In this document: in pieces, positions 43,122 to 53,701 of the stretch
How positions within the stretch are numbered: the first letter of the stretch is position 1
Layout of the letters: each line of letters begins with the position of its first letter
Assembly (NCBI RefSeq): GCF_022603395.1
Contig: NZ_JAIBKA010000002.1
Coordinates: 547,324-611,323, forward strand
Direction: 5' to 3'
DNA from: Desulfoferrobacter suflitae
GTDB taxonomy: Bacteria; Desulfobacterota; Syntrophobacteria; Syntrophobacterales; Syntrophobacteraceae
Length of the DNA stretch: 64,000 nt
Made by a program: the position numbers and the translations under genes
Notes under the pieces: generated by a model
Seen by the model: the letters and a program-made list of their open reading frames with translations, nothing else
Told to the model about the DNA's origin: nothing
The model's database searches: none

Positions 43122-44783
43122 CTATGCACTACGATTGATCCAGTACTGCTGCACGATGGACAACACATTGTTCACCAACCAATATAACACAAGACCCGAA
43201 GGAAAGTTTATAAAGAAAACGGTAAAAATAACCGGCATAAGCAACATCATTTTTTCTTGCCGGGGGTCGCCGCCGGTAGGGGTCATCTTCTGCTGAATGA
43301 ACATGGATGCCCCCATGAGAAGCGTAAGTACCGGTATTCCCCCCAGGTACGGGATGTCAATTCCTATGTGAAGGCGATCTGGAGCGGTAAGGTCGTTGAT
43401 CCACAACATAAAGGGTTTATGTCGCAATTCGATGGCGCCGTAGAGCATCCGGTACAAAGCAAAGAAAACCGGGATCTGCAGCACCATAGGTAGACAGCCG
43501 CCGAGCGGGTTTACTTTATAGGTGCGGTAGAGCATCATCAGTTCCTGATTGAGCTTTTCCCGGTCATTTTTATACTTTTCCCGCACTTGAGCGATCTTTG
43601 GTTGGATTTTCTTCATGACCTGCATGGACTTGTAACTTTTCTGAGTCAGCGGCCAGAAGATGATTTTGATGACAACCGTCAGCAGAATGATCGCGATCCC
43701 ATAGTTGTGGGTGTATTTGTAGAACCAGCGCAAAACCACCAGCAGGGGCTTGGCAAGAAAAGTAAACCAGCCGAAATCCAGAGCTCGCGAAAGGTTGTTG
43801 CCCGCTTTTGCTAAATTGCCCTCTTCCTTTGGTCCCAAATAAAGCCGCAACTGGTAAGTTTTTGCTTCACCCGCCTCCAACTGGAACGGATTGGTCAGAT
43901 AAACCAGTTGAACCAGGCCTCTGTTTTCATCAAGAACGCGGGGAACTAACTGATATCCGTCCTTTTCCATGGGAATGATGGCTTGTATGAAGTAACTGTT
44001 TTCATAGCCGATCCAGTCCATGGGTGGGACGAACAGAAATTCTTCTTTACTGAGGTCTTTTGCCGGGTGGTATTGCAGCGACCCATCCTTGAAGAGTGTA
44101 AGCTGAGATTGATTGTAGGCGGTTTCACTGGCCTTTTCATACGGTTCGAAATAGAAGCTGATCCCGAGCTGGTCCTCCAGTCTCTCCGACGACAAGTTCT
44201 CGATTCGAATTGATGCATCGACCACGTAAGTTCCGGGGATCGGGTTGAGAGTCTTTGTCAATTTGACTTGCCCCGGAGCGATGGCGGAAAAAGATATGGG
44301 TTGCTGCGACTGAGCGGAAGCGGAAAACGGGATCCGCTCCGGAGCATTACTTGCGTAAGGGCGGGTAGCCAATTCCAGGTTGGAGTGATGGACCAGGTCG
44401 ACGGCAAAGGGCAGATAACCCGACGTCTGGGTGGTCACCATGTCCATTGGGGGGGAAGCCGGAGTCACTGCCTGACGGTAATCTCGCAGCTGAAAAGAGG
44501 CGAGGCGGGCACCCGGTGCTACCAGTTTCATTTCATACAAGTTGGTATCGATCCGCCAGTTCTGCAAACTTTGATTCGACAGCGCCAGACGGTCTGTGGG
44601 AAGTGATTCCGGCAGCACCTGGGGCGATGTTGCAGTTTGGGCCGGCGCGGTTGTGGAGGGAACGGTTTGCATTTCTTCTTTGGGTTGGCTGGGAGGCGTT
44701 CGGTAAAGACCTCCAAAATATAGCTCCCAAAAAAGCAGCACCGCAAGTGACAAAACAAAAGCTACCAAAGCCCTTTTTTCCAT
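43122..44783 (-). CDS. yidC: Membrane protein insertase YidC
   Basis: 553 residues. First helix at 6-24 ('LVAFVLSLAVLLFWELYF'), then a large periplasmic domain to about 345, and five core helices. 'FTFLAKPLLVVLRWFYKYTHNYGIAIILLTVVIKIIFWPLTQKSYKSM' is the conserved start of the 60KD_IMP domain, with the basic groove arginine/lysine region. Inserts small membrane proteins, including ATP synthase subunit c. Near the C-terminus 'INFPSGLVLYWLVNNVLSIVQQ' is typical. Confidence 0.98.
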   Translation of the reverse strand: MEKRALVAFVLSLAVLLFWELYFGGLYRTPPSQPKEEMQTVPSTTAPAQTATSPQVLPESLPTDRLALSNQSLQNWRIDTNLYEMKLVAPGARLASFQLRDYRQAVTPASPPMDMVTTQTSGYLPFAVDLVHHSNLELATRPYASNAPERIPFSASAQSQQPISFSAIAPGQVKLTKTLNPIPGTYVVDASIRIENLSSERLEDQLGISFYFEPYEKASETAYNQSQLTLFKDGSLQYHPAKDLSKEEFLFVPPMDWIGYENSYFIQAIIPMEKDGYQLVPRVLDENRGLVQLVYLTNPFQLEAGEAKTYQLRLYLGPKEEGNLAKAGNNLSRALDFGWFTFLAKPLLVVLRWFYKYTHNYGIAIILLTVVIKIIFWPLTQKSYKSMQVMKKIQPKIAQVREKYKNDREKLNQELMMLYRTYKVNPLGGCLPMVLQIPVFFALYRMLYGAIELRHKPFMLWINDLTAPDRLHIGIDIPYLGGIPVLTLLMGASMFIQQKMTPTGGDPRQEKMMLLMPVIFTVFFINFPSGLVLYWLVNNVLSIVQQYWINRSA

Positions 44784-44799
44784 ACAGGTGTACTCCGTA

Positions 44800-45039
44800 T
44801 TATCCCAAAATCTTTTGTTCGTTCGGTTTCACTACGGGATCGTATCCGCCGGATCCGAGAGGATGGCATCGTGCCAGTCGCCATGCACCCATGAGCAATC
44901 CTTTAATGGGGCCGTGCAACTGGATTGCCTCATAGGTATATTGAGAGCAAGTGGGAAGGAAACGGCAATGAGGCCCCAATAGCGGAGAAATAGCAAACTG
45001 ATAGAAGCGGATGAGTGATAGCAGAATAGATCTCATCAT
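44800..45039 (-). CDS. yidD: Membrane protein insertion efficiency factor YidD
   Basis: 79 residues, with '[34 protein letters not shown]' and '[19 protein letters not shown]', fully typical of YidD (haemolysin domain). The ATG overlaps the rnpA stop by four bases (ATGA). It assists YidC-dependent insertion. Confidence 0.97.
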   Translation of the reverse strand: MMRSILLSLIRFYQFAISPLLGPHCRFLPTCSQYTYEAIQLHGPIKGLLMGAWRLARCHPLGSGGYDPVVKPNEQKILG

Positions 45040-45395
45040 CGCTGGGAGTCATCCCCACGGTACAATACTTTTCCCAGTTCCCCAGATATATCCTGCCCGC
45101 TCAACCGTTCAGCTCCTGGCCTGGCTACGATCACAATGTCTTTTCCTGGAAGGGAGATGTGTTCCTTGTGGAGTCGAAACCACTCGCGCAGACGTCTCTT
45201 CATCCGGTTTCTCTGCACAGCGTTCCAAAACCGTTTTTGAACCACCAGCCCCAGCCGATGGAAAGGCAGGCGATTATAGACGTAATTGACTCCAAAGTGG
45301 GCGGTTCTCACATGTCGCCCTTGTTTCTTCACATGATGGTATTGCCTGGATGTCAGCAGCCGCTCGCGGGGTCGAAACCGGTATGCACCTTTCAA
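45036..45395 (-). CDS. rnpA: Ribonuclease P protein component
   Basis: Protein subunit that supports the RNase P ribozyme in 5' tRNA maturation. '[23 protein letters not shown]' is the substrate-binding start, and '[13 protein letters not shown]' is the RNR signature. 119 residues from the TTG at 45395, which follows GGAAGGA. The frame is open to a TTG at 45470 and a GTG at 45437, which would lengthen the N-terminus. The long start would overlap rpmH, as is common in this gene pair. I favour the short one. Confidence 0.9.
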   Translation of the reverse strand: MKGAYRFRPRERLLTSRQYHHVKKQGRHVRTAHFGVNYVYNRLPFHRLGLVVQKRFWNAVQRNRMKRRLREWFRLHKEHISLPGKDIVIVARPGAERLSGQDISGELGKVLYRGDDSQR

Positions 45396-45459
45396 TGGTC
45401 CTTCCGCTGTCGCCTCAAATGTTTTTCTGGCAAGCACCTGGTGCGCAATGAGGCACGAA

Positions 45460-45594
45460 TCAGACGGCAAGACGCTTGCGGCCTTTGGATCTGCGTTTGC
45501 TGATGACCGCTCTGCCCGCCCGGGTTGACATACGGACCAAAAATCCGTGGGTGCGCTTTCTTTTGCGATTACTCGGCTGAAAAGTCCTTTTCAT
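45460..45594 (-). CDS. rpmH: Ribosomal protein L34
   Basis: 44 residues, [19 protein letters not shown] then '[22 protein letters not shown]', nearly invariant L34. Start ATG at 45594, behind a -10/-35 pair about 90-120 bases upstream. It begins the rpmH-rnpA-yidD-yidC cluster. Confidence 0.98.
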   Translation of the reverse strand: MKRTFQPSNRKRKRTHGFLVRMSTRAGRAVISKRRSKGRKRLAV

Positions 45595-45681
45595 TTTCTT
45601 CACCTCGTCAAAATGGTAAGTCTGACCGAAAAGCACGAACTTTATTCGATCATTATAGTAAATGCAAACACAAACCATCTT

Positions 45682-45710
45682 TGATAATCGATCCGACCAC
45701 ACAGTGTCAA
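45682..45710 (-). promoter_or_regulatory. Promoter of the rpmH operon
   Basis: Minus strand TTGACA (45710-45705), 17-base spacer, TTATCA (45687-45682). Confidence 0.7.
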
Positions 45711-45996
45711 GCATATGTTGCGATTCGATTTTGCGATTTTGCCAACTTGGCCTGCTATCATTTGACCCAATTGACGGCCATGTTTATCCATGCGGCCATA
45801 TCTCATTTACTTCGCATACTCCTCTCCCTGCAGAAATGTTTTGCATCATTTACAAGAGGTGATTCCCATGGGATTGAACTGAATCATGCCAGGGTGCGAC
45901 TGCTGTGCTCGTTGATAAATTTGTCGGCGGGCCTCCCGGCACATGTGATGCCCCTCGATAAAAACTGAACGGTCTCGATCCCGGGCGACTTAATCA

Positions 45997-46025
45997 TTGA
46001 AGATGCAGAGTCTCCGTGCTATGTA
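45997..46025 (+). promoter_or_regulatory. Likely promoter of mreB
   Basis: TTGAAG (45997-46002), 17-base spacer, TATGTA (46020-46025), preceded by TGC as an extended -10. Transcript start would lie about 35 bases before the ATG. Confidence 0.6.
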
Positions 46026-46049
46026 AGTAATCCTTTAAGAATCTGCTGA

Positions 46050-47099
<1,050 letters not shown>

Positions 47100-47315
47100 C
47101 CTGGGTGGTCCACGCTCTTTTTATGGATCGAATTTATTTAGTGAGAATGTCGCGAGCGAAATAGACACGGTGATGCGATCCACACGATGAAGTGGGCGCA
47201 CAGTACCAGCGGCTCGCTCTTGCCGGTTTCGCCCTTTGTCCGGGCGGCGTTGTTCTATTGCCGAACTGAAATTCTGGGCCGTAATCTCCTTTAAGCTACG
47301 ATGTGAATTGACCCT

Positions 47316-47384
47316 ATGGATGAGTCAAAATTAAAGGATGTATTATTTAAGGTTCGCATCAGCCGGGGGAACTCGAGGCTATGA
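47316..47384 (+). CDS. 22-codon mini-ORF overlapping the mreC start
   Basis: ATG at 47316 opens a frame of 22 codons (MDESKLKDVLFKVRISRGNS and two more) whose TGA overlaps the mreC ATG at 47381 (ATGA). It contains the second copy of the 14-base repeat (47331-47344), read in the same frame as in mreB, so its 'LKDVL' copies the mreB C-terminus. The ribosome-binding site is weak. It could be a leader peptide that couples translation to mreC, or a vestige of a duplicated mreB 3' end. The rest of the 281-base gap 47100-47380 shows no gene. Confidence 0.4.
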   Translation: MDESKLKDVLFKVRISRGNSRL

Positions 47385-48229
47385 TGGAGTGGCTGCGCAA
47401 ATTACGGGGTGCTTTGTTCCTTTTGGTCCTGTTCAGTCTGTTCCTTTATATCTTTTCGCTCAATTTCAGGCCCCCTGTTCAAATGGATGTTTTTCAGCGT
47501 GTTGTCATAGAATCACTCAGTCCAGCGGTCGAAGCGCTGGGATACGTCACTTCCTCCGTGGAAAACGTGGTAAAAGAATATGTCTGGCTAAAGAATCTGC
47601 GGCATGAAAACCAGATTTTGCGGGACCAGGTCAATGAATCGCAGAGGACGGTTACCGACTACAAGGAAGCGTATATTGAAAATCTGCGCCTGCGGCGTTT
47701 GCTCGATTTTAAAAACACCATTAGGGCGGAGGCGATTCCGGCTCAGGTTGTCCTGCACGATTTGACCGGCTGGTTTCAGACGTTGATTGTGGATAAGGGT
47801 TTTAAGGACGGAATTGGGCCGGACATGGCTGTGGTTAATGACGAAGGCGTAGTTGGACGTATTCTCGATGTGTCGGATCGCTACTCGCGGGTGTTGCTCA
47901 TTACCGATCCTGGTAGTTCCGTTGATGCCATAATTCAGCGCAATCGGGTGCGCGGCATTTTGAGCGGAAAGGATGCAACCGGTTGTATCCTGAAATACGT
48001 TCGCGGCAATCTGGATGTGCAGGTTGGGGACCTGATCATCACCTCGGGCAAGGATGGAATTTTCGGCAAAGGTCTCAGGTTGGGCACTGTCCAGGGTATC
48101 TTCAAGGATCCCGTGGACCTCTTTCAGAAAATCGAGGTCAAACCCTTGGTACGACTCGCCGCCCTTGAAGAGGTGCTGATCATAAAACGTGAAACCCCGG
48201 TTCCAAACGATTTTACATCGACGGAATAA
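47381..48229 (+). CDS. mreC: Rod-shape-determining protein MreC
   Basis: 282 residues. One N-terminal membrane helix ('LRGALFLLVLFSLFLYIFSL', about 9-28), a coiled coil at about 65-110, then the periplasmic beta domains: 'DLTGWFQTLIVDKGFKDGI', 'GVVGRILDVSDRYSRVLLITDPGS' and 'GDLIITSGKDGIFGKGLRLG'. Scaffold between MreB, MreD and PBP2. Possible starts at 47381 and 47384, with a short Shine-Dalgarno. Confidence 0.97.
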   Translation: MMEWLRKLRGALFLLVLFSLFLYIFSLNFRPPVQMDVFQRVVIESLSPAVEALGYVTSSVENVVKEYVWLKNLRHENQILRDQVNESQRTVTDYKEAYIENLRLRRLLDFKNTIRAEAIPAQVVLHDLTGWFQTLIVDKGFKDGIGPDMAVVNDEGVVGRILDVSDRYSRVLLITDPGSSVDAIIQRNRVRGILSGKDATGCILKYVRGNLDVQVGDLIITSGKDGIFGKGLRLGTVQGIFKDPVDLFQKIEVKPLVRLAALEEVLIIKRETPVPNDFTSTE

Positions 48230-48235
48230 GGGGAA

Positions 48236-48754
48236 ATGACTTTGCGATCCCTCAACAACAAATCGAAGATGCAGCAATTCCTGCTGGTATTTGCTTACAC
48301 TCTCTTCCTCTTGTTTCTCCAATCTCTGTGGATTTCGCAAATGTCTTATCCTGCCATGCGAGCGGACTTATTCCTGCCTTTGATGTTTGGTATTGCCACA
48401 ATCTGGCCGCCCCTCGCAAGTCTTGCCTGGGCTTTCCTCTGGGGGTTTGTGGTGGACAACTTTGCCGGAAAATTCTGGGGATTTCATGTGGGATCTTACG
48501 TGGTGGCGGTTTGTTTGGTCTATGCTGCGTCAGAAAAATTTGAACTGCAAAATCCTTTGTATCAGATGCTGCTTGTGGGGATTTGTGCAACCGGGCAGTC
48601 TCTTGTTTTGGGGCTGTTTTTATTGATTGAACCGCACAGCCTCATAGGAGTATCCGCAATTTGGCAGGATTTGTTAGTACGAAGCCTTTTTATCATGCTG
48701 CTCTCTCCGTTTATCATATACCCCGTCAGCGATGGCCGCAGGTCCGTCGTATAA
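48236..48754 (+). CDS. mreD: Rod-shape-determining protein MreD
   Basis: 172 residues, about five membrane helices ('FLLVFAYTLFLLFLQSLWI', 'LFLPLMFGIATIWPPLASLAWAFLWGFVVDNF'). MreD is poorly conserved, and it is assigned by its place between mreC and the PBP2 gene and by its topology. The stop overlaps the start of mrdA by 23 bases. Confidence 0.88.
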   Translation: MTLRSLNNKSKMQQFLLVFAYTLFLLFLQSLWISQMSYPAMRADLFLPLMFGIATIWPPLASLAWAFLWGFVVDNFAGKFWGFHVGSYVVAVCLVYAASEKFELQNPLYQMLLVGICATGQSLVLGLFLLIEPHSLIGVSAIWQDLLVRSLFIMLLSPFIIYPVSDGRRSVV

Positions 48755-50708
48755 GCGAAGCAGCAATACTCTTCAGGATTCGGCCGTGAAATCTCTAAAA
48801 ACGAACAGAATAGTGTTTGTTCCCAACGCAAATGATGCGAAAAGCAATGAAAATGAGAACCTGCACCTGGTCAACTGGGAGGCGACCGAAACCGCCATCT
48901 TCCAGAAGCAGTACCTGTTACTCATTGGAGTCATGCTTCTGGTCTTGCTGGTCTATACATTGCGGGTTTGGCACCTGCAGGTTCTGCAGGGGGCCAGATA
49001 TCGCTATCAGTCAGAAAACAACCGCATCAGGCTGGAAGACATTTCCGCACCTAGAGGCATCATTTTTGATCGAAACGGCACCCCTTTGGTTGAGAATCGC
49101 CCGGCCTACCACCTTTTATTAGTGAGAGAAGATGTTGCAGACATAAATCGAATCATACAGGATGTCGCCCAATTCTGCGGCAAGAATCCTGAGGATTTTT
49201 TGGGTGTCCTTGAGGCGAGCAAGAATATCCCCAAATTTGTTCCAATTCGGCTCCTGGCGGATGTGGATCGAGATTGCCTGGCAAAGATTGAAGCGCAACG
49301 GATCAGGTTGCCGGGAGTGATGGTGCAACTGGAGCCCAAGAGGGAATATAAGTGGAATGGAACGGCAGCCCACCTGATTGGGTATTTGAGCGAAATAACC
49401 GAAAGCGAATTGAACAGCGAAGCATATCAAGACTACTATGCCGGAGAAAATGTCGGCAAATTCGGAATCGAGAAGGCCTTCGAGAAATACCTGCACGGTA
49501 AGAGAGGGGGGCGACAGGTTGAGGTCGATGCAGTCGGCAGGAGAATGCGACTGCTGGATGAAGCCCTGCCTATTCCCGGCAGAAATCTGTGGCTGACGGT
49601 GGATGTCGAGCTGCAAAAAACGGCTGAAGCCTGCCTCCAGGACAAAGTTGGTTCCATTGTGGCGCTCGATCCGAGAAACGGGGCAGTTTTGGCGCTGGCA
49701 AGCAAGCCCAGTTTCGACCAGGAACAATTCGTGAGGGGATTGACATCGGAAGAATGGCGAAAGTTGAGTCGTGATCCTGACCATCCGCTGCTTAACAGAG
49801 CATTTGGGGCAGCCTACCCCCCTGGTTCGACCTACAAGCCTATCGTCGCACTGGCTGCCTTGCAGGAAGGAATCATGAGCCCCGGATCTGCTGTCTACTG
49901 CCCCGGCTACTATTATTTTGTTAATCGCAAATATCGTTGTTGGAGGGATCGGGGGCATGGCTCCATGAACATGCATAACGCCATTGTGCAATCATGTGAC
50001 ACCTATTTTTACCAGACGGGACTGCGTTTGGGTGTGGACAAGATTGCCCAATATGCCCGCCTATTTGGTTTGGGCCAGAAAACGGAAATAGGACTGCCGG
50101 GGGAAAATGCCGGGTTAATCCCGACTTCCTGGTGGAAAAAGCAGGCCATCGGCGTTCCCTGGCAAAAGGGTGAAACCTTATCTATTGCCATTGGTCAAGG
50201 CTTCGACCTGACAACACCTCTGCAAATGGCTTTGGCCTATGCAGCCATCGCCAACGGCGGGAAACTGTGGCAGCCTTATGTGGTGCGCAGGATCGAGGGC
50301 AGCAATCTGGAAGAAGTCGATGAGATAAAGAGCAATTTGAAAACTACCATACAGATCGAGGGAAGGCATTTTGAAACCGTGCAGAAAGCTCTTCTGGGGG
50401 TTGTCGAGGAAGGCAGGGGAACGGCCCATGGCATCAAGGCGCCTGCCATTCTGATAGCCGGAAAAACCGGTACCGCCCAGGTGGTTCGTTTGGCCGATGG
50501 AGTCAACCGAAAACTGGCTGCCAAAAATGCCAAAGAAAAAGAGCAGGATCATGCCTGGTTCGTGGGTTATGCACCCGCCGACAACCCGCAGATCGTGGTG
50601 AGCGCTTTGGTTGAACATGGTGGACATGGATCATCCGTTGCCGCACCTTTGGTGCAGCAGGTGATTCTTGCCTACCTCGGGAAGAAGATGGAGCAGCCAG
50701 GGCCCTAG
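48732..50708 (+). CDS. mrdA: Penicillin-binding protein 2 (elongation transpeptidase)
   Basis: 658 residues. An N-terminal cytoplasmic extension of about 55 residues precedes the membrane helix (about 57-77). 'LEDISAPRGIIFDRNGTPLVENRP' marks the PBP dimerisation segment. The transpeptidase domain has Ser366-x-x-Lys369 in 'PPGSTYKP', 'SCDTYFYQ' and 'KTGTAQV' (Lys578). Cross-links peptidoglycan during elongation. The ATG at 48732 lacks a strong Shine-Dalgarno, which suggests coupling to mreD. Confidence 0.97.
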   Translation: MAAGPSYKRSSNTLQDSAVKSLKTNRIVFVPNANDAKSNENENLHLVNWEATETAIFQKQYLLLIGVMLLVLLVYTLRVWHLQVLQGARYRYQSENNRIRLEDISAPRGIIFDRNGTPLVENRPAYHLLLVREDVADINRIIQDVAQFCGKNPEDFLGVLEASKNIPKFVPIRLLADVDRDCLAKIEAQRIRLPGVMVQLEPKREYKWNGTAAHLIGYLSEITESELNSEAYQDYYAGENVGKFGIEKAFEKYLHGKRGGRQVEVDAVGRRMRLLDEALPIPGRNLWLTVDVELQKTAEACLQDKVGSIVALDPRNGAVLALASKPSFDQEQFVRGLTSEEWRKLSRDPDHPLLNRAFGAAYPPGSTYKPIVALAALQEGIMSPGSAVYCPGYYYFVNRKYRCWRDRGHGSMNMHNAIVQSCDTYFYQTGLRLGVDKIAQYARLFGLGQKTEIGLPGENAGLIPTSWWKKQAIGVPWQKGETLSIAIGQGFDLTTPLQMALAYAAIANGGKLWQPYVVRRIEGSNLEEVDEIKSNLKTTIQIEGRHFETVQKALLGVVEEGRGTAHGIKAPAILIAGKTGTAQVVRLADGVNRKLAAKNAKEKEQDHAWFVGYAPADNPQIVVSALVEHGGHGSSVAAPLVQQVILAYLGKKMEQPGP

Positions 50709-50771
50709 TTCCAATGGATGTGTGTCGGCCAAGCAGCGTTTGTTGACCTGGCAATGTGAGGAAATGCCTCT

Positions 50772-51887
50772 ATGATGGACAGGCGGTTAGTTGAGAACTT
50801 CGACTGGTGGATCATCTGGACTCTGCTGAGCATCTTGTCGATAGGCCTGCTGAGTCTATACAGCGCTCTTTATCCACAGATTCAGGCAAATCCGACACAT
50901 AACCTCTTCATAAAACAAATCGTATGGATTTCACTGGGACTGACCGTCTTATTTGGCACTTTGTTGATTGACTACGACCGCCTCAAGTCGCTCAGCATAT
51001 GGATATATCTATTGGCTTTGCTGTTGTTGGTTGCCGTGTTGTTGGTTGGCAAAGAGGTCAATGGATCAAAGCGATGGCTTGATTTCGGGGGTTTTCAACT
51101 GCAGCCCTCTGAATTCATGAAAGGGGTCATCGTGATTCAGTTGGCGAGCTATTTTTCCTCGCAGGACATAGCGCCATTTCCCAGCTTTGGTAAGCTGATT
51201 ATTCCTGCCCTTTTGACGGGTGCTCCTATCGTCTTGATCCTGCTTGAGCCCGATTTGGGGACTGCCATCTGTGTGATCACCATATCCGCCACTCTGATCT
51301 TTTTCATGGGAATTCGCTGGCGCTACATATTGATCAGTGCCCTGGGCTTCGTGCCGCTCATCTGGCCCATCTGGCATCATGTTCTGAAGCCTTATCAGAA
51401 GACGCGAATTCTCATCCTGCTCCGCCCGGATCTGGATCCTCTTGGAGCCGGATATCACATCCGGCAATCAAAGATTGCCATAGGATCTGGAATGACCTGG
51501 GGTAAAGGCTTCCTCAACGGAACCCAGAACAAACTGCATTTCTTGCCCGAAAAGCACACCGACTTCATTTTTTCCGTGTGGGCTGAAGAATGGGGTTTCG
51601 CTGGGTGCTTTGTACTGCTGCTATTGTTTGCCCTGCTGGTGTTCCTGGCCCTGCGGGTAGCGCGCAGGTCCAAAGACCGATTCGGCTCCTTGCTGGTGGT
51701 GGGTATGACCGCGCTCATCATGTGGCAGGTGTTGATCAATATCGGTATGGTGATAGGAGTGCTTCCCGTCGTGGGCATCCCCCTCCCCTTTGTGAGCTAT
51801 GGCGGTTCGTCGCTGGTAACCTTATGCTTCGCTATCGGGATCATAGAAAACGTGAGCATGCGGCGCTATGTGTTCCAATCTCAATGA
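50772..51887 (+). CDS. rodA: Rod-shape-determining protein RodA (SEDS glycosyltransferase)
   Basis: 371 residues, ten membrane helices. SEDS markers: 'NGSKRWLDFGGFQLQPSEFMKG', 'LLEPDLGTAICV', 'GSGMTWGKGFLNGTQNKLHFLPEKHTDFIFSVWAEEWGF' and 'VVGIPLPFVSYGGSSLVTL'. Polymerises glycan with PBP2, the preceding gene. Last gene of the elongasome run. Confidence 0.97.
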   Translation: MMDRRLVENFDWWIIWTLLSILSIGLLSLYSALYPQIQANPTHNLFIKQIVWISLGLTVLFGTLLIDYDRLKSLSIWIYLLALLLLVAVLLVGKEVNGSKRWLDFGGFQLQPSEFMKGVIVIQLASYFSSQDIAPFPSFGKLIIPALLTGAPIVLILLEPDLGTAICVITISATLIFFMGIRWRYILISALGFVPLIWPIWHHVLKPYQKTRILILLRPDLDPLGAGYHIRQSKIAIGSGMTWGKGFLNGTQNKLHFLPEKHTDFIFSVWAEEWGFAGCFVLLLLFALLVFLALRVARRSKDRFGSLLVVGMTALIMWQVLINIGMVIGVLPVVGIPLPFVSYGGSSLVTLCFAIGIIENVSMRRYVFQSQ

Positions 51888-51941
51888 TTTGCGGGGTGCT
51901 TCGGCGCGCCATTTCAATTTGTGATTTTTTTTACTTTTCCC

Positions 51942-51970
51942 TTGCGAACCCATTCAACTTGTGCTAAGAG
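51942..51970 (+). promoter_or_regulatory. Likely promoter of the atp operon
   Basis: TTGCGA (51942-51947), 17-base spacer, TAAGAG (51965-51970) with TGTGC just before it. The leader of about 145 bases to atpF' contains an open frame of 47 codons (51975-52118), but its ATG coincides with the transcript start, so I do not call it a gene. Confidence 0.5.
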
Positions 51971-52119
51971 GTCGATGCTAAACGTCTTTATTGCCGTCAC
52001 CGCGGCGACCCTGCTGAACGGGGAGTCCAACGGCTGTGGGAGGGCGGCAAATCAATACCTGGGCCCGGGCTGTTATCTTACCGCCTTAGTAGAACGATTT
52101 GGGAGCGAGGAAGAGTAAA

Positions 52120-52545
52120 ATGATCAACATTGATGCTACGCTTTTCGTCCAGATGGTGAATTTTTTCATCCTACTTTTTGCCATGAACATTATTTTGTAT
52201 CGCCCGATTCGTCGGCTCGTTGCTCAGAGAAACGAGCACATCAGCGAACAGGAACAACAAATTTCCCAAGCGGACGCGGAAGCCGTGGCTGCCGGCCAGG
52301 AGTTCGAGGACCGAATTCAGGCGGCCCGCGATCTCGGACGAAGAAAAGTTCAGGATCTGAAGGATGCTGCTTACCAGTATGAAAAGGATCTGTTGCAGAA
52401 GGCTGGGGAGCAGGCTGGTGAAAAAGTGCAGGAAATGCGCAGCAAAGTTCAAGCGGAGATAGGTGCTGCACGGGAACAATTGAGGTCGCAAGTCCAGGCC
52501 TTTGCGATGGATTTGGCCCAGAAGATCTTGGGAAGGAGTATTTGA
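52120..52545 (+). CDS. atpF': F-type ATP synthase subunit b'
   Basis: 141 residues. One membrane helix at the N-terminus ('LFVQMVNFFILLFAMNIILYRP', about 7-28) and a long coiled coil to the end. The start ATG 52120 follows AGGAAGAG. As the first of two b-type genes it gives an asymmetric b/b' stator stalk, usual in Desulfobacterota and phototrophs. Confidence 0.93.
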   Translation: MINIDATLFVQMVNFFILLFAMNIILYRPIRRLVAQRNEHISEQEQQISQADAEAVAAGQEFEDRIQAARDLGRRKVQDLKDAAYQYEKDLLQKAGEQAGEKVQEMRSKVQAEIGAAREQLRSQVQAFAMDLAQKILGRSI

Positions 52546-53153
52546 TGGACAAAGAGGACGTAAGGGTGAGCAAAATGAAGAGGGGCTATTTGTCTACTGT
52601 GCTCATTGCCGGGTTGCTCCTCGGTCTGCAGGGGTTAGCGCTTGCGGCTGAGGCGGGAGGTCACGGTCACGAACTGAATTGGAAAGATTTTCTTTTCCGC
52701 GTGATGAATTTTGCGATCATGGCCGCGATCCTGATCAAGCTACTGAAGAAGCCAATGGCGAAATACTTTGCTTCAAGGCGTGAAGATATCCAGAAGATGC
52801 TGGCGGACTTAGAGCTGAAAAAGCAGGAGGCCGAGCAGAAGTGTGCTGAATATAAAGCCAAGTTGGCCGCCTTGGAGGAGGAAACCCAGAAGATTGTTTC
52901 CGAATATGTTCAAGAAGGCGAGATGGAACGAGCAAAGATATTGGAGGCGGCCGAACGGCAAGCCGCCTATATCAAGGAGCAAGCAGATCTGTCAATCCAG
53001 CAGGAAATAAAGGCTGCCAAGGACAGTCTGCAGAAAGAGGTTGGCGAGCTCTCTGTGACTGCAGCGGAAGAGATATTGCGCAAGAATATGCAGTCTGACG
53101 ATCAAGAGCGTTTAGTCCGGGACTTCATGACAAAGGTGGTGGAGGCGAAGTGA
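52545..53153 (+). CDS. atpF: F-type ATP synthase subunit b
   Basis: 202 residues. Two hydrophobic stretches: 'LSTVLIAGLLLGLQGLALAAEA' (signal-like, about 14-35) and 'FLFRVMNFAIMAAILIKLL' (about 47-65), the latter being the usual b-subunit anchor, then a coiled coil. The extra N-terminal segment could be cleaved, as known for some deltaproteobacterial b subunits. The ATG shares one base with the atpF' stop. Confidence 0.94.
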   Translation: MDKEDVRVSKMKRGYLSTVLIAGLLLGLQGLALAAEAGGHGHELNWKDFLFRVMNFAIMAAILIKLLKKPMAKYFASRREDIQKMLADLELKKQEAEQKCAEYKAKLAALEEETQKIVSEYVQEGEMERAKILEAAERQAAYIKEQADLSIQQEIKAAKDSLQKEVGELSVTAAEEILRKNMQSDDQERLVRDFMTKVVEAK

Positions 53154-53701
53154 GAAACTTAGTAATAGCCAAACGTTATGCCAAAGCTCTGTTCAATCTG
53201 GCGCTGGAGGATGGGCAGGTCGAACAGTATGGGCGAGAGCTGAATGATCTTGTGCGGCTTTTGGGGGAGCTTCCAGAGCTGGCGGATGCCGTTCAAAACC
53301 CTTTGTATCCGGAGGCTGTCAGGAAGAGTATTTTTCACACGGTAGCAGATAAGGCTCAAATGGCTCAGGTCATGCGCAGCTTTATCAATCTGCTGGTGGA
53401 GAAGAAGCGCGTCCAGCACTTGAGCGACATAAGCGAATATTATCACAAGCTCATAGATGAACACGCCAACATAGCTCGCGCAAAGATCAAGGCCGCAACA
53501 CCTCTGGACGACCATGCAATTCAGGAAATTGCGTCCAGTCTTGAAAGCATGACAGGAAAAAAGATCGCCGTCGAGTTCGAGCAGGACCCCGAATTGATCG
53601 GCGGCGTGCTCGCACAGATTGGCGATTTAGTCTTAGATGGGAGCGTGCGGAGACAGTTATCAAACATCAAGGAATCTTTGAAAAGGGGTGAGTTAGGTTA
53701 A
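53150..53701 (+). CDS. atpH: F-type ATP synthase subunit delta
   Basis: 183 residues. '[24 protein letters not shown]' at the N-terminus and '[27 protein letters not shown]' at the C-terminus are typical of OSCP/delta. GTG start at 53150 overlaps the atpF stop by four bases. Connects the stator to the alpha subunits. Confidence 0.97.
   Translation: MRNLVIAKRYAKALFNLALEDGQVEQYGRELNDLVRLLGELPELADAVQNPLYPEAVRKSIFHTVADKAQMAQVMRSFINLLVEKKRVQHLSDISEYYHKLIDEHANIARAKIKAATPLDDHAIQEIASSLESMTGKKIAVEFEQDPELIGGVLAQIGDLVLDGSVRRQLSNIKESLKRGELG

Noticed and set aside
45525..45968. 147-codon plus-strand frame between rpmH and mreB
   Set aside because: It is antisense to rpmH and covers both divergent promoters, with an unlikely amino-acid composition.
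51921..52118. Small gene ahead of atpF'
   Set aside because: The 47-codon core starts at the predicted transcript start, so it would be almost leaderless, and its sequence is not recognisable.
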